The position numbers and the translations under genes are program-made. Below the pieces are notes generated by a model. The model had not been told where the DNA came from, did no database searches, and saw nothing but the letters and a program-made list of their open reading frames with translations. From Zasmidium citrigriseum (lineage: Eukaryota > Ascomycota > Dothideomycetes > Mycosphaerellales > Mycosphaerellaceae): a stretch of 64,000 nt of DNA. The stretch is taken from positions 62,001 through 126,000 of the forward strand of contig NHNW01000022.1 in assembly GCA_002786025.1 (NCBI GenBank), written 5' to 3'. This document shows, piece after piece, positions 28,568 through 39,955 of the stretch; within the stretch, counting starts at the first letter, position 1; each line of letters opens with the position of its first letter.

Positions 28568-29245
28568 GTTGAATGTGTTGACCAGAATTGCCTGGTTTTC
28601 GCTAAAGGTGAGAGGTGAGCGACCGGTTTTGTTGCTCAAGTGTCGTAGGATTCAGCCCTTATAGGCGTGCAACTCCGTGAGCCAGGGACCTTCTGAAACC
28701 CTACAATGGCTGGAAGTAGGATAACGTGCGAGAGCTGTCTGCGAGACCAATGAGATGATTATGGTCAGGCGTACCGCTGTCACAACAGGGAGTGTGGGCA
28801 TACATAAGCACAGTGGCTGATGATTGACAAGGAAGCTGTGCAAACCTCGGCATGAAAGCTGTCCGACACTATGTTGTTTCTCCTCATGTCGTCGCACTCG
28901 CACCTTCATCAATTGATCAATGAATACATATCGGGATAGCGCAGCGCGAGGGTTACCGATTTGAGACACGCACCGGACTTTTATGTAGAAGGCGCGAGGC
29001 TCGGAAAGTGTCACATTGATGCCACTTCATGCCAGCCCTAACAAATCAACAGTCTCTCGGGACCAAGACTGCAGGCGCGAATCTGACCGTTTGGCACACA
29101 TTCAATTGCTGACTGGATTTCGTGCTAATAGAAGTACAAGTACATGTTATGCTCGTCGTCTAGGGCATTCCCTGATCGTCATTGCTTTCGGGATCGTTCT
29201 CGGCTTCGTATGCTGCCGGCTTGCCGGCTCATGTGTTGATTCCCA
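28568..29245. other. Intergenic region, no gene seen
   Basis: The spacer holds the P450 promoter. A 120-aa minus ORF (29014-28652) is Ser/His/Arg-rich with no domain and is probably chance. Confidence 0.5.
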
Positions 29246-29514
29246 TCAAAGGGTGTCTTCTTCATCAGGGGGTGGCCCAGCTACAAGATCTCATCAGTAA
29301 ACTTGACCCGGGCTTCCCTGCAATCCGCCTACAAATGAGGGAAGTGCAATGCGTAAGACTCACCGGCTCCGCCCTTCTGGCGACGACACTTCTTCTGTAG
29401 CTTCTTCAACTGCACGCGAGAGCTTTGCGGCAGTTGTTGGGTCGGGATGGTAGGGTTGTAGAAGCGCGTTTCGGCTTGGATGAACTTGACGTGGATTGCG
29501 TGGTCTGTAGGCAT
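29246..29514 (-). CDS. Possible small gene, 61 aa, basic protein
   Basis: A two-exon model (29514-29364 and 29280-29246) with a strong GTGAGT donor, a TACTGATGAG branch region and a TTGTAG acceptor gives 61 aa. The sequence is basic and helical in the middle (VQLKKLQKKCRRQKGGAG) and ends in PPPDEEDTL. An 83-nt intron is longer than its neighbours. No family is recognised. The coding evidence is only the coherent splice signals and composition, so this could also be part of an untranslated transcript. Confidence 0.35.
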
Positions 29515-29867
29515 TGGTTGATGAAGAAGAGAGGGAGAGGGCGATGGCGATAAGGTGGGATGATTCACCCAGAAGCACGGACCCCCAGCCGGACTGTGAT
29601 GGCCAGAAGCGCCGACGCCGATGAGCAACAACACCGCCGGATGATGACATCCCTTGCCAGAACATACCATCACAACATTCCATCAAACTCGAACCCATGA
29701 ACACGTCCAGCATGTGCTATGAAACCCTTACGGCCGCAGCAGCTTGCAAGCTACCCCCTTGACCATCGTGACACCCATCACATCCATAGCCCTCGGATCG
29801 CCCGGCGACGCCACTGAATGATGCTGGAACAAGAGATATACGACATTACGAGCTCCCTGGTGAAGCC
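29515..29867. other. Intergenic region, no gene seen
   Basis: Short overlapping minus ORFs in this stretch have no recognisable domain. It lies between the possible small gene and the 3' end of the HET pseudogene. Confidence 0.5.
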
Positions 29868-31987
29868 TCATGCCTCGCAAGCTGCTGGCGGTAAGAGCCT
29901 TGAGCGGCTCATGAATTCGACCAAAGACGACCGTGGTTTTCTCCCTCTTATGACAGCTTGTCGTAGCGTTATGTCTTCGAAAACATCGTCAACGCTGGCT
30001 AAATGTCCCTTCTCGGCCGCTTCCAGGACCAATTCGCCACTCATTGCGCCTTCGAATTGTCAGCTGCGTTCTTCTTGGATTTGATGGAGAAAGCACTCTT
30101 ACCGTCTAGATATGCACTGCCTTTCAACTCATAGCAGCATTCGGTGTTCGCTTCTACCGGCTTCTTCACACATAGCAACAAGGGACTGGAAGCCACGACG
30201 CAGATCCAGTCACCAACATCAGCCTCACCGAATAACAGACCATGTCGCCCTTGCGCCGTTACAAAGAACGGATTGATATTCGCCAACGTATCCAACATTT
30301 GCCAGTGGGCAAACATCGGCGTCGAATCACCCTGCTGCGAGAAGCACATCATCGGATTCTCGAGGATCCTTCGCTACAGCTGAATATCGTCCGGCGTACA
30401 TCTGCGAACTTTTTCGTCCATGACCGAGTCTCCGCATGCTGTGCGGATCAAGTCTTCGATGCTGATTTCGGAGTAGGCAGGACCATGGCCATGCTCCTTC
30501 TTCATGGCTGACTGGTAGAACTTCTTTGGTTACAAAATCGTCTTCATTGTAATCCTCCGCATGGCATTATCTTCTGGCTCATACCTTTTAACAGCAATGA
30601 TTCTGTCAACGATCATTCCAGAAATCGCAAGAACTCTCGGCGATGGCTGCGAGATCTTGAACTCCGCCCCGGCTGAAGGCCAGTAATGCTCTCTCTCGGC
30701 ATTCAACAGAGGGGGCAAGCTCTTCTCATCGTATCCAGTACCAAAGACACCGTGATCATGCGCACTGCGCAACGATGTCCTCAGGTCCGGAACCCATGAT
30801 GGCAGTCCAGCAGCTCCTCGTCCGGCTAGGAGAAGCAAATTGAACGAACGCCGATGCAGCACATATCGAAAAGCGAAATCTACGAAGACATCTTCCGCCT
30901 TCCTATTATAATCCGGCTGGATCCCAATGTCTGCCGGCAGCAAACCCAGAATCCCGTAGACGAGGTCTCTTTGATCTGTGGCATTCGCACGAAAGAACTG
31001 GTTCAGCTGCGTCGCGGTCAGCTCGTTCTCAGGCTCTTGAGCTTTTATTAACGTCGCTGTGGCCAGAGTGATCGCGTTGGCCTCATCACACATCATCGGA
31101 AAGTCGTCGATAACAGCCTGGCTCAGCCCTTGAGACGCCAACATCCTAACACCGGGCTCCTGGATTCTCCGAGCATATACCAGCAACGGCGCTGTGAAGA
31201 ACAGAGGATCGTCAAATGGACCCACGGTATGCGGACCGCAATGCAGAGTCTTGGACCTGGCCAGCACAATCTCTTGCGTCACCCAGCGTCTGCTCCAGTA
31301 CCGGTTTCGAAATATGCCTCCCAAGGCTTTCCAAGCGGTGACAGATCTGAACTCCTTCGGCACATAGACATCGTCGCCTCCGGGATGAGGATTATCGAGG
31401 TAGTCATCCGATCTCATCAGGACGTACTCCAAATGCCTGAATCCAAGAGCTGTCTGTGGTGTCTCCAAGCCGAACCAGACTCGTACATTCGAAGCAGATG
31501 AGTAGATTTCTCGCATTAGGGCGACTTGCTGTCCTTTCTCGATGTCGTCGGCCTGGTTGATACAGATGGCATCTATCCATATCCGGAGCGGCTTTCCATT
31601 GGCATCGTCTCGGAACTGGCGTAAAGCTGCTTCTAAATTGGTGGAGACTTGTCTCTGGCGGCCGCATAGCTCAATTGCGTTGGTGATGCTCGCTGGGCCC
31701 CAGCAGTACGACAGAGCCTCGAATAAGGGATTTTCCAGCAGAGAGACTGTATCAAGTGTGACTTTCACGCCGGCTGTAGAAGTCGCGGTAGGCCAGATGG
31801 TTGCGAGCCGGATCTCTTTGCGCCCTTCGTCGAGGAGACGATAAATAGTGGAAGAGCGAAGGCCAGCATCTCCCTTGTCATTGTCCAGATTGAATCTTCG
31901 ATCAGCGCAGCCTGTGACTGAATTTTCATGTTGCAGGCCGAGATGGCCCAGCATTCTTTCCCCCTGGTGTATAAGTTTCAGTTTCAA
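29868..31987 (-). pseudogene. HET-domain (heterokaryon incompatibility) gene with two in-frame stops
   Basis: The main frame (31987-30530) encodes 485 residues with a clear HET domain at about residues 85-180. It includes FEALSYCWG, then PLRIWIDAICINQADDIEKG and MREIYSSASNVRVWFGLE. Later come RYWSRRWVTQEIVLAR and RDLVYGILGLLP, all typical of the family. The frame is then cut by a TAA (30532-30530), continues open for 50 codons, meets a TAG at 30378-30376 and continues to 30103. A GTAAGA donor there joins by a 53-nt intron to a last exon (30049-29868). The joined tail has GRHGLLFGEADVGDWICVV and AYLDGAMSGELV, which correspond to the conserved C-terminal region of HET proteins. Both stops could arise from CAA or CAG by C-to-T change. 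HET genes control self/non-self recognition on hyphal fusion. Confidence 0.7.
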
Positions 31988-32310
31988 GCGAGCACTTTCG
32001 ACGCCTCAAGCTCCAAACCTGGATATCAGAAAAGTAGCCCGCGGACCAAAACCCGCGGAATTGTCAGGTGTTCATCGCTTCGCACACTTCCTAATAATAT
32101 CGTGCATAGGGACTAATACGTTTGTGGAAAAGATGGCGTTCTGGATGCAGCCTCAGGCGCTCTCAGCCTTGGCTGCCTCGTACAACAACAGCAATCGATG
32201 TCAATGTCATATGGCAATATCTAGCGTATCTAAGGAGCGTTATTTCAAGCCTTTCAACAATCTTGTGGAAACACAACCCCAAATTTCACGACCGCCGAAG
32301 CCATGACCCT
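31988..32310. other. Intergenic region, no gene seen
   Basis: The spacer separates the HET locus 5' end from the 3' end of the secreted protein gene. Short plus ORFs here have no domain. Confidence 0.5.
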
Positions 32311-33727
32311 TCAGTTCCATTGAACGACGGCCATGTTTTGAAACGTCGTGCAACTGATCCACGAGACAAGAGTCTTCGCAGCACTCGTACCATAGTAGTC
32401 CCAGTGCATCTGAATGAAGTCGACGAAGGGGTACTTCTGGGTGTTGTTGCCGTAGCTGCAGGCTGAGTCCAGGGTAGGCGTGAAGAGAGTCGCTGGGGCT
32501 GAATATGGACTACGGAGTATCCGCGTGAGTAGACTGTGTTACCTCCGATAGACATCGATACTTACCCTGTAATAGCTCCAGTGGTGGAGTACATGATCTC
32601 TTTTGAGTAGCCCGGGGCACCTTGGAAGGTGATCACGTAGGTCTGAAAACGGTCGACGTAGCGAACGTCTTGACCCCAGACGCCGAGCTGGTGATGCTGT
32701 CAGATGCAAAGTCAAACCTGAGTGAAACAGAGTCACTTACGCCTGGACGGGAAACGTTCGCCACATTGCCATAAGCATCATTGTTGTACCTCAACGGCGC
32801 GTTTCTGACCCAACCAGCAGCAGCACCATGCCAGTAATCGAACGTCGTCTTGTCAGTGCGAGAAGCCCAAGGAGCTCGAGCGAGCTTCCATCCGGTAGAG
32901 TCACCTTCCCACAGGTAGAAGTGTGTATTGGCTTCGCTGCCTCGTCCGCTCGTCAACGCGGCACTACCATAGCCAGCTTCGCCCTTCGTAATGTTGAACA
33001 AAACAGGAGCCGTACGAACAGCAGGGACGTTCTGCTTCAACACATCGTTGAGGTAATCGGCGTTGACTGGGAAGTTCATCTCGAACATGGTGTTGTAAGT
33101 GTAGGCGCCTTCATTAGGGTGGACTGGCCACACGTTCAAAAGCCCGGTGTCGTTGCCTGGAATCGGGATTGGGGCGACGTGGGGAGCAGGTGCGAAGCAG
33201 GTCGGGTTATCGCATTCGACGTCCGCGGATGGAATCCAGCTGATGAGACCTGCACCTCCATCACCGTGCCAGAAGTCGGGCTGATTTGGGAGATGGTTGG
33301 GGCCGATGTCTAATGCAGATGAGTAAGAGCTCGAATAAAAGTCACGACGAAGGAGTAGGCCGGCAGCTTACCATTGTAGTCTCCAATGATAATCAAGTTC
33401 GAGGGATTGTTGGCATCAATGGCAGCGTAACCTGTATGAGCAGACGGGAAGTAACAATCCGAGTCGAGGGCATCTGTGTCTGTCAGTACTTCCATGAAGA
33501 ACATGACTCTAAGGATATGTATTACTGGTGTAGCACTTGGAACCATCAGAAATGGAGAAGAGACTCTGATTCCATTTCTGCACATAGCCACCAGCACCAG
33601 CATCTGAGATGAAGTTGCCGAAGCGAGTGTCCGTTGCTCGAGGCAGAATCGTTGAAAGAGTGCCCGAGGGGGGCGTAACAGCCAACACTTGGTGAGCGAA
33701 TAGAGAAGCTAAAATGATAGAAGCCAT
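32311..33727 (-). CDS. Secreted protein of unknown family
   Basis: Five exons (33727-33526, 33473-33372, 33309-32741, 32687-32566, 32509-32311; introns 52-62 nt) encode 397 aa. The first 16 residues are a signal peptide (MASIILASLFAHQVLA). The mature part is rich in Trp, Tyr, Asn, Gly and Pro, with cysteine-bearing stretches (DGSKCYTNALDSDCYF; VECDNPTCF) that could form disulfides. Short blocks such as IIIGDYNDIGPNHLPNQPDF, THFYLWEGDSTGWKLARAPW and QTYVITFQGAPGYSKEIMYS have the feel of a beta-propeller or concanavalin-like carbohydrate-active fold. I do not recognise a catalytic signature, so no enzymatic function is claimed. The C-terminus ends in TTFQNMAVVQWN. The exon phases agree at every junction. 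Confidence 0.75.
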
Positions 33728-35453
33728 GTCGATTGTTGCGTTGTCGTTTTTCTTGGAGTTCGAGGAGGTTGATGATCGATCTCCCAATGGAACGACATCG
33801 CGATATTTGTACCGTATTGTGGCTCGATTTCTTCGCCGAGGAGTTCTTGCTGTACACACAACACTCGGTCCTTAGGAGCATTTTTTGCATGAGCGGCTGT
33901 GTGGTATGTGGTCCATGTCGGGCCATTTTGAATGTGTTGCATGGACCTAGTCCACAAGAAATAGCTTCAAGCCGCTTCGCTCAATCAGGACCGTATGTTT
34001 GACGAGTCCTGCGATGCTGTATGTCCATCATTGGCCGATTACGCTGCCGGTGCTGGACTTGCGTTTGCGCTAGTTCGCACGGAAAGCTAGGAAATGGACA
34101 TATTGGGTCCGGTCTGGCGGATGTTGCATGCAACAATACTCTCCGTCACTCCATAGCGTTGCCAGCGAGTGTCGGCTCCACGTGGTGTCAACGAGTATTT
34201 CCATTTGACTTGCGAGAATGCATACACACCGACCATCTGGCTGACGTCCGGTGATGATAGAGCAATGATCGACTCGCGAGCACGGCCAAAACAGTGTCCG
34301 TACTGCCGGCCCATATGTGGAGGAGGTTGATACCAACGAAAGGCGTACTCTCCCTCAGAAGGTTACAACAGTATGAGACCCCGAATGCAGGTCTGGAACA
34401 AGTGGAAGGTCAGAGGTCGTCCCCGCAAACAGGCCAGTGACACATATTCGACTTGGAGTGGAGTCGTGCGAATTACGGAGTTCAAACCAGGTTCACTGCC
34501 AGACAGAGCAACAGACTCCAAGCAAAGAGGGAGTGAACTTGCATTAAGCAGCTTCCCGAACAGAATTAGGCCGTCTTGTCTCCATGGTCCGGGACGGAAC
34601 GTCGCCTTGCGATCCGTGGTGATCTACCGTCAGCGTGTTCACTCCACATATGACCGGTCTTATGTGGTATGGAAACCAACATGCTGTCTGGTTCTTTGGT
34701 GCCGGCACCCGGTAAGTAAAGGGCGAGATGCTTCTTTCCGTGTGTTGAGGTCCTCTGGCCAAGGCTCATGGCATGGTTTCACGGAGAAGCAGGAAGTCGG
34801 CTCCTCAAGCTGGTCCGGAATATTCACTTGAGTTCCGTTCACGTGGGCTGGATATGCACAGCTCCAGGGACTCTTTCGTTCTGATTGGCGACTTACTCCA
34901 CTCTGCATCTGCTGCGAGACTGGTCATGCCGATCGTCCTGTCCTGCTGTGTTCTCGAGGAGGGTGGCGCTGAGCTTCAAAGGCATGGTGGCCGGGTGTGT
35001 CGGCATCGAGAGTATCCTTCTGAGTAGCGAAGCGCTGCAGGAGAGCGTTTAATAAGTACTGCCGTGTCGACAAGAGGACGAGGTTGGATGATGGGAGGTC
35101 TAATTTAAATTGCTCCCCGCGGAACAACGGTTTCACGGGCCCCCATGGGGCAGAAAATGTGGGGAAGGATGGATCTTGGTCAGGAGAACGGATGACGTTG
35201 GCCAATAACGGCGGCAGTCAAAGGTTACCTTCATGCTCTCACCCAGCTCTGAAACCATCGCAATACCTGGAAGGCCTGCTGTGCAATTCCATAACAAGCA
35301 GGGAAAGTGTCAACGCTGCTCCAAATTTCCCGCTCACACCTCTCCTGCCTTGCCGGCCGTCTTCAAAATGGCACAGTTGCTCGCCAGGGCTCTCGCGTGG
35401 GGACAGGTCCCTCTCGCACCAACATCGGTAGCGTTAATCACTTTCTCGACACC
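33728..35453. other. 1.7-kb intergenic region, no gene seen
   Basis: The spacer lies between divergent starts of the secreted protein (minus) and the GH28 gene (plus). A 152-aa plus ORF at 34373-34831 has an RGRPRK string but no conserved domain and its composition is not coding-like. A GCGGGG word on the minus strand at 35115-35120 matches the degenerate CreA consensus SYGGRG, which is weak evidence for carbon-catabolite control of the GH28 gene. Confidence 0.45.
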
Positions 35454-37036
35454 ATGCAATTTAGAGACATCCTCATCCTTGTCCAGGCATTGACAGCCTT
35501 TGAGTCGGCTTCGGCGTTGGCCACCGGGACGGCAACTCCAGCATCGACTTTCGATGGCGTAGCAGCTACCTGCGAGACCGACCGTCCGGATCCTTACGTT
35601 TGCGAGTGTCTCGGCCTGAATGGCTGCTGGGAGCCGTCAGAGCCTGGTGATGGAGGTCCATACATGCACGATGGCAACTGGCCGAAGAGATCGAAGACTT
35701 GCAAAGTCAAGCCATGCAATGATCCCAACGGAGACGATGCCCCAGAGATCTTGAAGGCCTTCGCAGACTGCAAGGAAGATGGCCACGTTATTTTCGAGGT
35801 ATGACTTGAACGACTTCTTACTCATTGCATATTGCTTACACTCTTTTGCTTGGCAGAACACCACCTACTACATCGGCACCGTAATGAACACCACTGGACT
35901 GAAGGACGTCGATGTTGAGGTACAGGGAACCCTGCTCTGGAACACGGACATTGACTACTGGCTGGCCAACTCACTTCCTATCGGATTCCAGAACCAGACA
36001 TCTGCTTGGCATCTTGGTGGCGAGAACATGCATTTCTACGGCCATGGATACGGCACCCTCAATGGAAATGGCCAGGCCTGGTACGACTTCAATCAAGGTG
36101 TTTCTAATCGCCATGGACGCCCACACGCAATTCTAATTACAGGTTCGAAGAACAGCGTTGTTGAAGGGTTGCGTTTCATCAAGTCTCAGGTGCGTATTCG
36201 AATGACCGTAAACTTGGCCAGCGTCAATACTGACCTGCACCAAGATGTGGACTATGACCGTTGCTCGTTCCGAGAAGATGCTGCTCCAGGATATCTATGT
36301 GAACAACACTTCTGACAATGAGAACTCTAACGTCAACACGGATGGTGTCGACACTGTATATGCCAACAACATTACTTTCCTCAGGTGGACGGTGGACAAC
36401 GGTGACGACTGCATTTCGATGAAGCAAAACAGCACCAACATCTACATTGCCGACTGTGACTTCTATAATGGACAGTCTCTGGCAATGGGCAGCATTGGAC
36501 AGTACCCTGGCCAGATCGAGATCATGGAGAATATCACCGCCGAGAACATCAGATGCACCAACACTGGCTACGGAGGGCGAGTCAAGACGTGGACCGGTGT
36601 GACGAAAGGCACGCCACCAAATGGAGGAGGCGGCGGTCTTGGCCATGCGAAGAACATCACATTCCGAGACTTCACCATGAACAGCGTCAACCTTGCCTGG
36701 GCCATCTCGCAATGCACATCCTACAACGGCCAGCGAGGAGACTGCGATACTTCCAAATTCCAGGTATGCTATCTTGGACATCGTGGCGGAACAAGCTAAC
36801 AAGAGACTTAGATCATCGACATGAACTGGGGCAACGCCAACGGAACGCTTAAGGGCGACCGTGTAGCCACACTTCAGTGCTCAGGAGCAGCACCTTGTAC
36901 CGACATCAACCTGTTCGACAATACGCTGCTGGCCCTCGACCAAAATATTCCCGCTTATTCATACTTGTGTGAAGCTGTGGAGGACACTCAAGGATTCAAC
37001 TGCACAGGAGCATGCAATGGGCAATGTCCTAGGTAA
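35454..37036 (+). CDS. Secreted GH28 pectin-degrading hydrolase (exo-acting type)
   Basis: Four exons (35454-35798, 35857-36189, 36245-36763, 36812-37036; introns 58, 55 and 48 nt), all joined in phase 0, encode 473 aa. It starts with a signal peptide (ILILVQALTAFESASA region). The right-handed beta-helix has the GH28 motifs NTDGVDT and DNGDDCISMK, which supply the catalytic aspartates, and a basic RVKTW that replaces RIK. The usual G-H-G block is NGQSLAMGSIGQYPG, so the histidine is missing; similar GSIGQYP text occurs in exo-rhamnogalacturonan/rhamnosidase-like members. Many N-x-S/T sites are present. Six or more cysteines lie near the N- and C-terminus. It likely trims pectin side chains or ends outside the cell; exact specificity is open. 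Confidence 0.88.
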
Positions 37037-37597
37037 AAGCTGTATAGCGCAAAGGAGTGCAAGCAGCGCACCACGAGCGTGAAAGACTCGCTCAGATTGC
37101 TATTGTAAAGGAGAATGAAAAGCATATTGTCAGGCCTTCGATCGGCATTCGCCTAGCGCCTTTCAAGCTCTCTTCGGCTCGTACAAACACCACCTTCACA
37201 CCCGAGCGCCGCGATTGTACTTTTGGATTTGCTGACAAGTAGCCTGGATTGCAGTTCGTTCGCTTCAGCACCTAGCCAATGGAGACGATGTTGCTAAATT
37301 TTCGAGATGTTGAGTGCGCGGTCCATTCACTTGCCGGTGACGTCTTCATGTGACGCCGCGCTAGCGGTGGCGGGGGGTGATGCGAACGCCGTCCGTGCGC
37401 CTTAAAAGCTCGCTCTTCGCCCAGCTGCTTCCCCCGCGCCTCAAACAACCGACAGCCGCAAACACCACCACCTTCGCCCGCCGCCCTTCCACGCCGAACA
37501 CGACCGACTTCCCCGACGATACCTCCTTAAACGACGCTCGCCTTCCTCGATGACGCCGTTCTCCATAACCTGCTACACTCCATCCCGCGACTGAAAG
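37037..37597. other. Spacer upstream of RNA module A
   Basis: No gene is seen. A CTTAAAAGCTCG promoter-like element lies at 37401-37412, about 270 nt upstream of the first conserved block of module A. The equivalent positions of modules C and D have TATAAAGC and CTTAAAGCTCG. Confidence 0.45.
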
Positions 37598-37920
37598 CAT
37601 GCGCACAGATGACAGTCGTGGCGAACAGCGGTACGCTTCTCCTCTGAGTGTGGAGTTGTTGTTGGACTTAAGCATTAGCTCGGCGGACCAGATCAGTCAT
37701 CGCGCGTCAAGGCGTGCAAGCGCCGAGTTACTGTGCGCTTGCACACATAGCCTGAGACGTCGTCTTGGCCCTGGAATCACCTTGCTGCAAAGCCTTGGAG
37801 GCCGTGCTCTGGCTCGTCTTGAACACGCACCACCTCGGCCGGTCCTGAAACTGGTCATGATGTGCCGCATCTCTAGGAGTCGGAAAAAACGCTCATGATC
37901 GGTGAACCCGGAGCACAGCA
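37598..37920 (+). ncRNA. Structured RNA module, copy A (3'-truncated)
   Basis: This is one of four diverged copies. Shared blocks in order are GTTGGACTTAAGCATTAG, CGGCGGACC, GGAATCACCTTG, GGCCGGTCCTGAAA, GTGCCGCA and GAACCCGGAG. Helix 1 pairs 37852-37860 with 37893-37901 (TGGTCATGA with TCATGATCG, all nine pairs allowing G-U). Helix 2 pairs GTGC 37804-37807 with GCAC 37827-37830, nested in GGCC/GGCC. It lacks the intron-like 3' block found in the others and ends near a 19-bp direct repeat. No consistent reading frame is kept between copies. The G-U pairs favour plus-strand transcription. I recognise no known RNA family. Confidence 0.55.
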
Positions 37921-37959
37921 ACTACACGGAAGAGACTCGAGGCCGAGAGGAACACTTCT

Positions 37960-38002
37960 CACCCATCCGATCTTCATCGCGGGCACCCATCCGATCTTCA
38001 TC
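37960..38002 (+). repeat. Two 19-bp direct repeats at the module A/B junction
   Basis: The word CACCCATCCGATCTTCATC occurs at 37960-37978 and again at 37984-38002. It sits between the truncated end of module A and the start of module B, and could mark the breakpoint of the duplication that placed the two copies in tandem. Confidence 0.7.
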
Positions 38003-38012
38003 TGGATCTCAT

Positions 38013-38550
38013 CAAGCGCTACACACCTCCACACCACGGCCGAAAACATACGCACAGATGCCGGCCGTGGTGGCCCGTGGTACGACAATCATCTGTGGGT
38101 CCAGTTGTCGTTGGACTTAAGCATTAGGCAAGGCGGACCAGCGGGCATCGCGCGGAGAGGCGTACACTGTGAGAACTCTTTCCACGCGAAAAGATGGTAA
38201 CGGCCTGTGTACGGATGCCTGAGACGTCGTCTTGTCCGCTGGAATCACCTTGTCGCAGCTCCAAGGATGCCCTGATACTTGCTTCTCGGCGATATCAGGT
38301 ACCACCTCGGCGCGGTCCTGAAATCGATCATACCGTGCCGCACACTTCAATGGGTGGGAGAACACGTATGATCGGTGAACCCGGAGCAGCGCAAGTTCGA
38401 GCAGGAGATTGAGTAAGTTGCTTCTCTATGCATCTATCCTGCCGTTTTCTCCCCGTCTTCGGTGTGGGGCCGCCGTTATGTGCCCCCCGATGCTGACAGT
38501 TTGTAGGCCATCAGAATTCTGGCTTTTATCGCTGGGGTCTGGAGGCCAGT
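38013..38550 (+). ncRNA. Structured RNA module, copy B
   Basis: The conserved block GTCGTTGGACTTAAGCATTAG is followed by the same order of blocks as copy A. Helix 1 is CGATCATAC (38325-38333) with GTATGATCG (38366-38374), a perfect nine pairs. Helix 2 is CCTGAT (38271-38276) with ATCAGG (38294-38299). Both differ in sequence from the other copies yet still pair. After GAACCCGGAG an intron-like segment runs from a GTAAGT donor at 38413 to TTGTAG at 38506. It holds a GGGGC/GCCCC hairpin (38466-38470 with 38482-38486) and a GCTGAC branch site. The exon-like sequence resumes with GCCATCAG and ends near CTGGAGGCC. No ORF of note is maintained. Confidence 0.6.
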
Positions 38551-38982
38551 TGCATTTCGTACAGTCGTTTGACCTACTTTGACGGAGCGTGCCAACAGTG
38601 CTCAAAGGCTGTTGGGCTTTCAAGGAGAAATCAGATATAAGATCTCTGGAACGCTGCAGTGCTATGCTTGGGAGGACGTTCTGTCGAAGGAGTTGCAAGA
38701 CATTATACCATGGTCTCAAAAAGAAGCGACTGGAAAATTAAAAAGCGGATTAAAGGATGGGAAAGGGAAATTCGTGAATGGTTCTTTCATACTCTAGTCC
38801 ATACAGCAATCTACGAAGCCTTTTTCGGCAGTATCGACCCCCGCCTATACAGCCTGAAAACGCCAATGATCTATTACGCAACGCCTCACTGCCATTTCAC
38901 AGACTCTCCATCAGTCAATGCGCAGAAAAAGAAGGAGCACTGGTCTCTGCCGGTCATTAGCCATACCGCAGATACTGGCAAC

Positions 38983-39955
38983 TCACCAGCCGTTGCGGCT
39001 CTGCATGGCGGCCCAGCGAGTAGCCTGCACAACCTGCTTGAGCTTCTTGTGAACCATGATGCGGTGTTCCATCGCCTGAGCCGCGCCAGCTCCACGGATC
39101 TCCTTCTGCTTCTTCAGAAACTCATCAAGCTCGCCGTCAAAGCGCTGAACGAGTCTAGCCATTCCGTCCTTGATGACATCCTTCGCAGCGTGGCTCATCT
39201 TGGCGATGTCAGTGCACACCCAGTGGAACTTCTCAGCCAGCTTGATGGTGGTAGCGTGGCTGTCGACGGTCTCGGGGTTGTTCTTCCTCGCTTCACGAGT
39301 CTCGAGAATGGTGAGGAAGCCAGTGAGATCAGCTTCCTCGAGCTCGAGACTGTAGGAGAACTTCGAGTCTTTGAAGGCGGAGTTCTCCTTGTTGCAGAGC
39401 TTTTTGAGGTCATTGATGCGAGCCAGCGCTGCTTTGAGCATGGCCTTGTCGTCGAGATGTGGGATTGCACTGTAGTAGCAGTCGTCAGGAGAGGCGGCCT
39501 TGAGGATATTCCGTGCGCCATTCTGTTGGAACCTGAGCCAAGCGGTGGACTCTCCCTGTGCAGCTTGTGGTCGCTTCCGGGGGCGAGACTCAGACTCAGA
39601 CTCAGACTCGACGGTCTTGGTGTTTTCGAGGCGCGCGCGCCTGTGATTTCTCTCGCGCTTGTTGGACTTTGGCTTGGAAGCGCCAGTCTCAAGGGCATTC
39701 GAGGGGCCTTCGGTTGATGGCTTCGCCTTGTCGCGCTTGTCCTCATTCTGGTCGCTGGAGTTCACTGCAAGAGTATTAAGAGTAGAGCGTTAAATCAGGA
39801 CTGGTGTTGATTGACTCACCAGTGGCTCTTGAGATGGCAGCGCCAGCCATCGTTCTCTTGGCGAGCTCAGCTCTCTTGTTGCGCTCCTCAGCATCCTGGT
39901 TGAGGAACATCTGGCCGGGCAACATGTCCTCGGGGGATGTGGCTGATGGTGCCAT
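38983..39955 (-). CDS. Lysine-rich protein of unknown function, paralogue 1
   Basis: Two exons (39955-39820 and 39764-38983; 55-nt intron, GTGAGT donor) encode 305 aa. Residues 1-45 contain MLPGQMFLNQDAEERNKR; residues 45-115 are Lys/Arg/Ser-rich and disordered (SESESESRPRKRPQAA), including a likely nuclear signal. A helical domain follows, with LKAALARINDLKKLCNKEN, EEADLTGFLTILETREARK, and KDVIKDGMARLVQRFDGELDE. It resembles the gene at 41662-42718 in architecture and in the last helices, so the two are paralogues. Its promoter faces RNA module C on the opposite strand (TATA-like box of the module 162 nt from this start). I do not recognise the domain. Confidence 0.8.

Noticed and set aside
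34373..34831. 152-aa ORF with an RGRPRK AT-hook-like string
   Set aside because: No other domain, no splice support, and composition not like neighbouring coding sequence.
38659..39717. 352-aa plus-strand ORF
   Set aside because: It lies antisense to the spliced lysine-rich gene, whose intron, start and paralogue support the minus strand.
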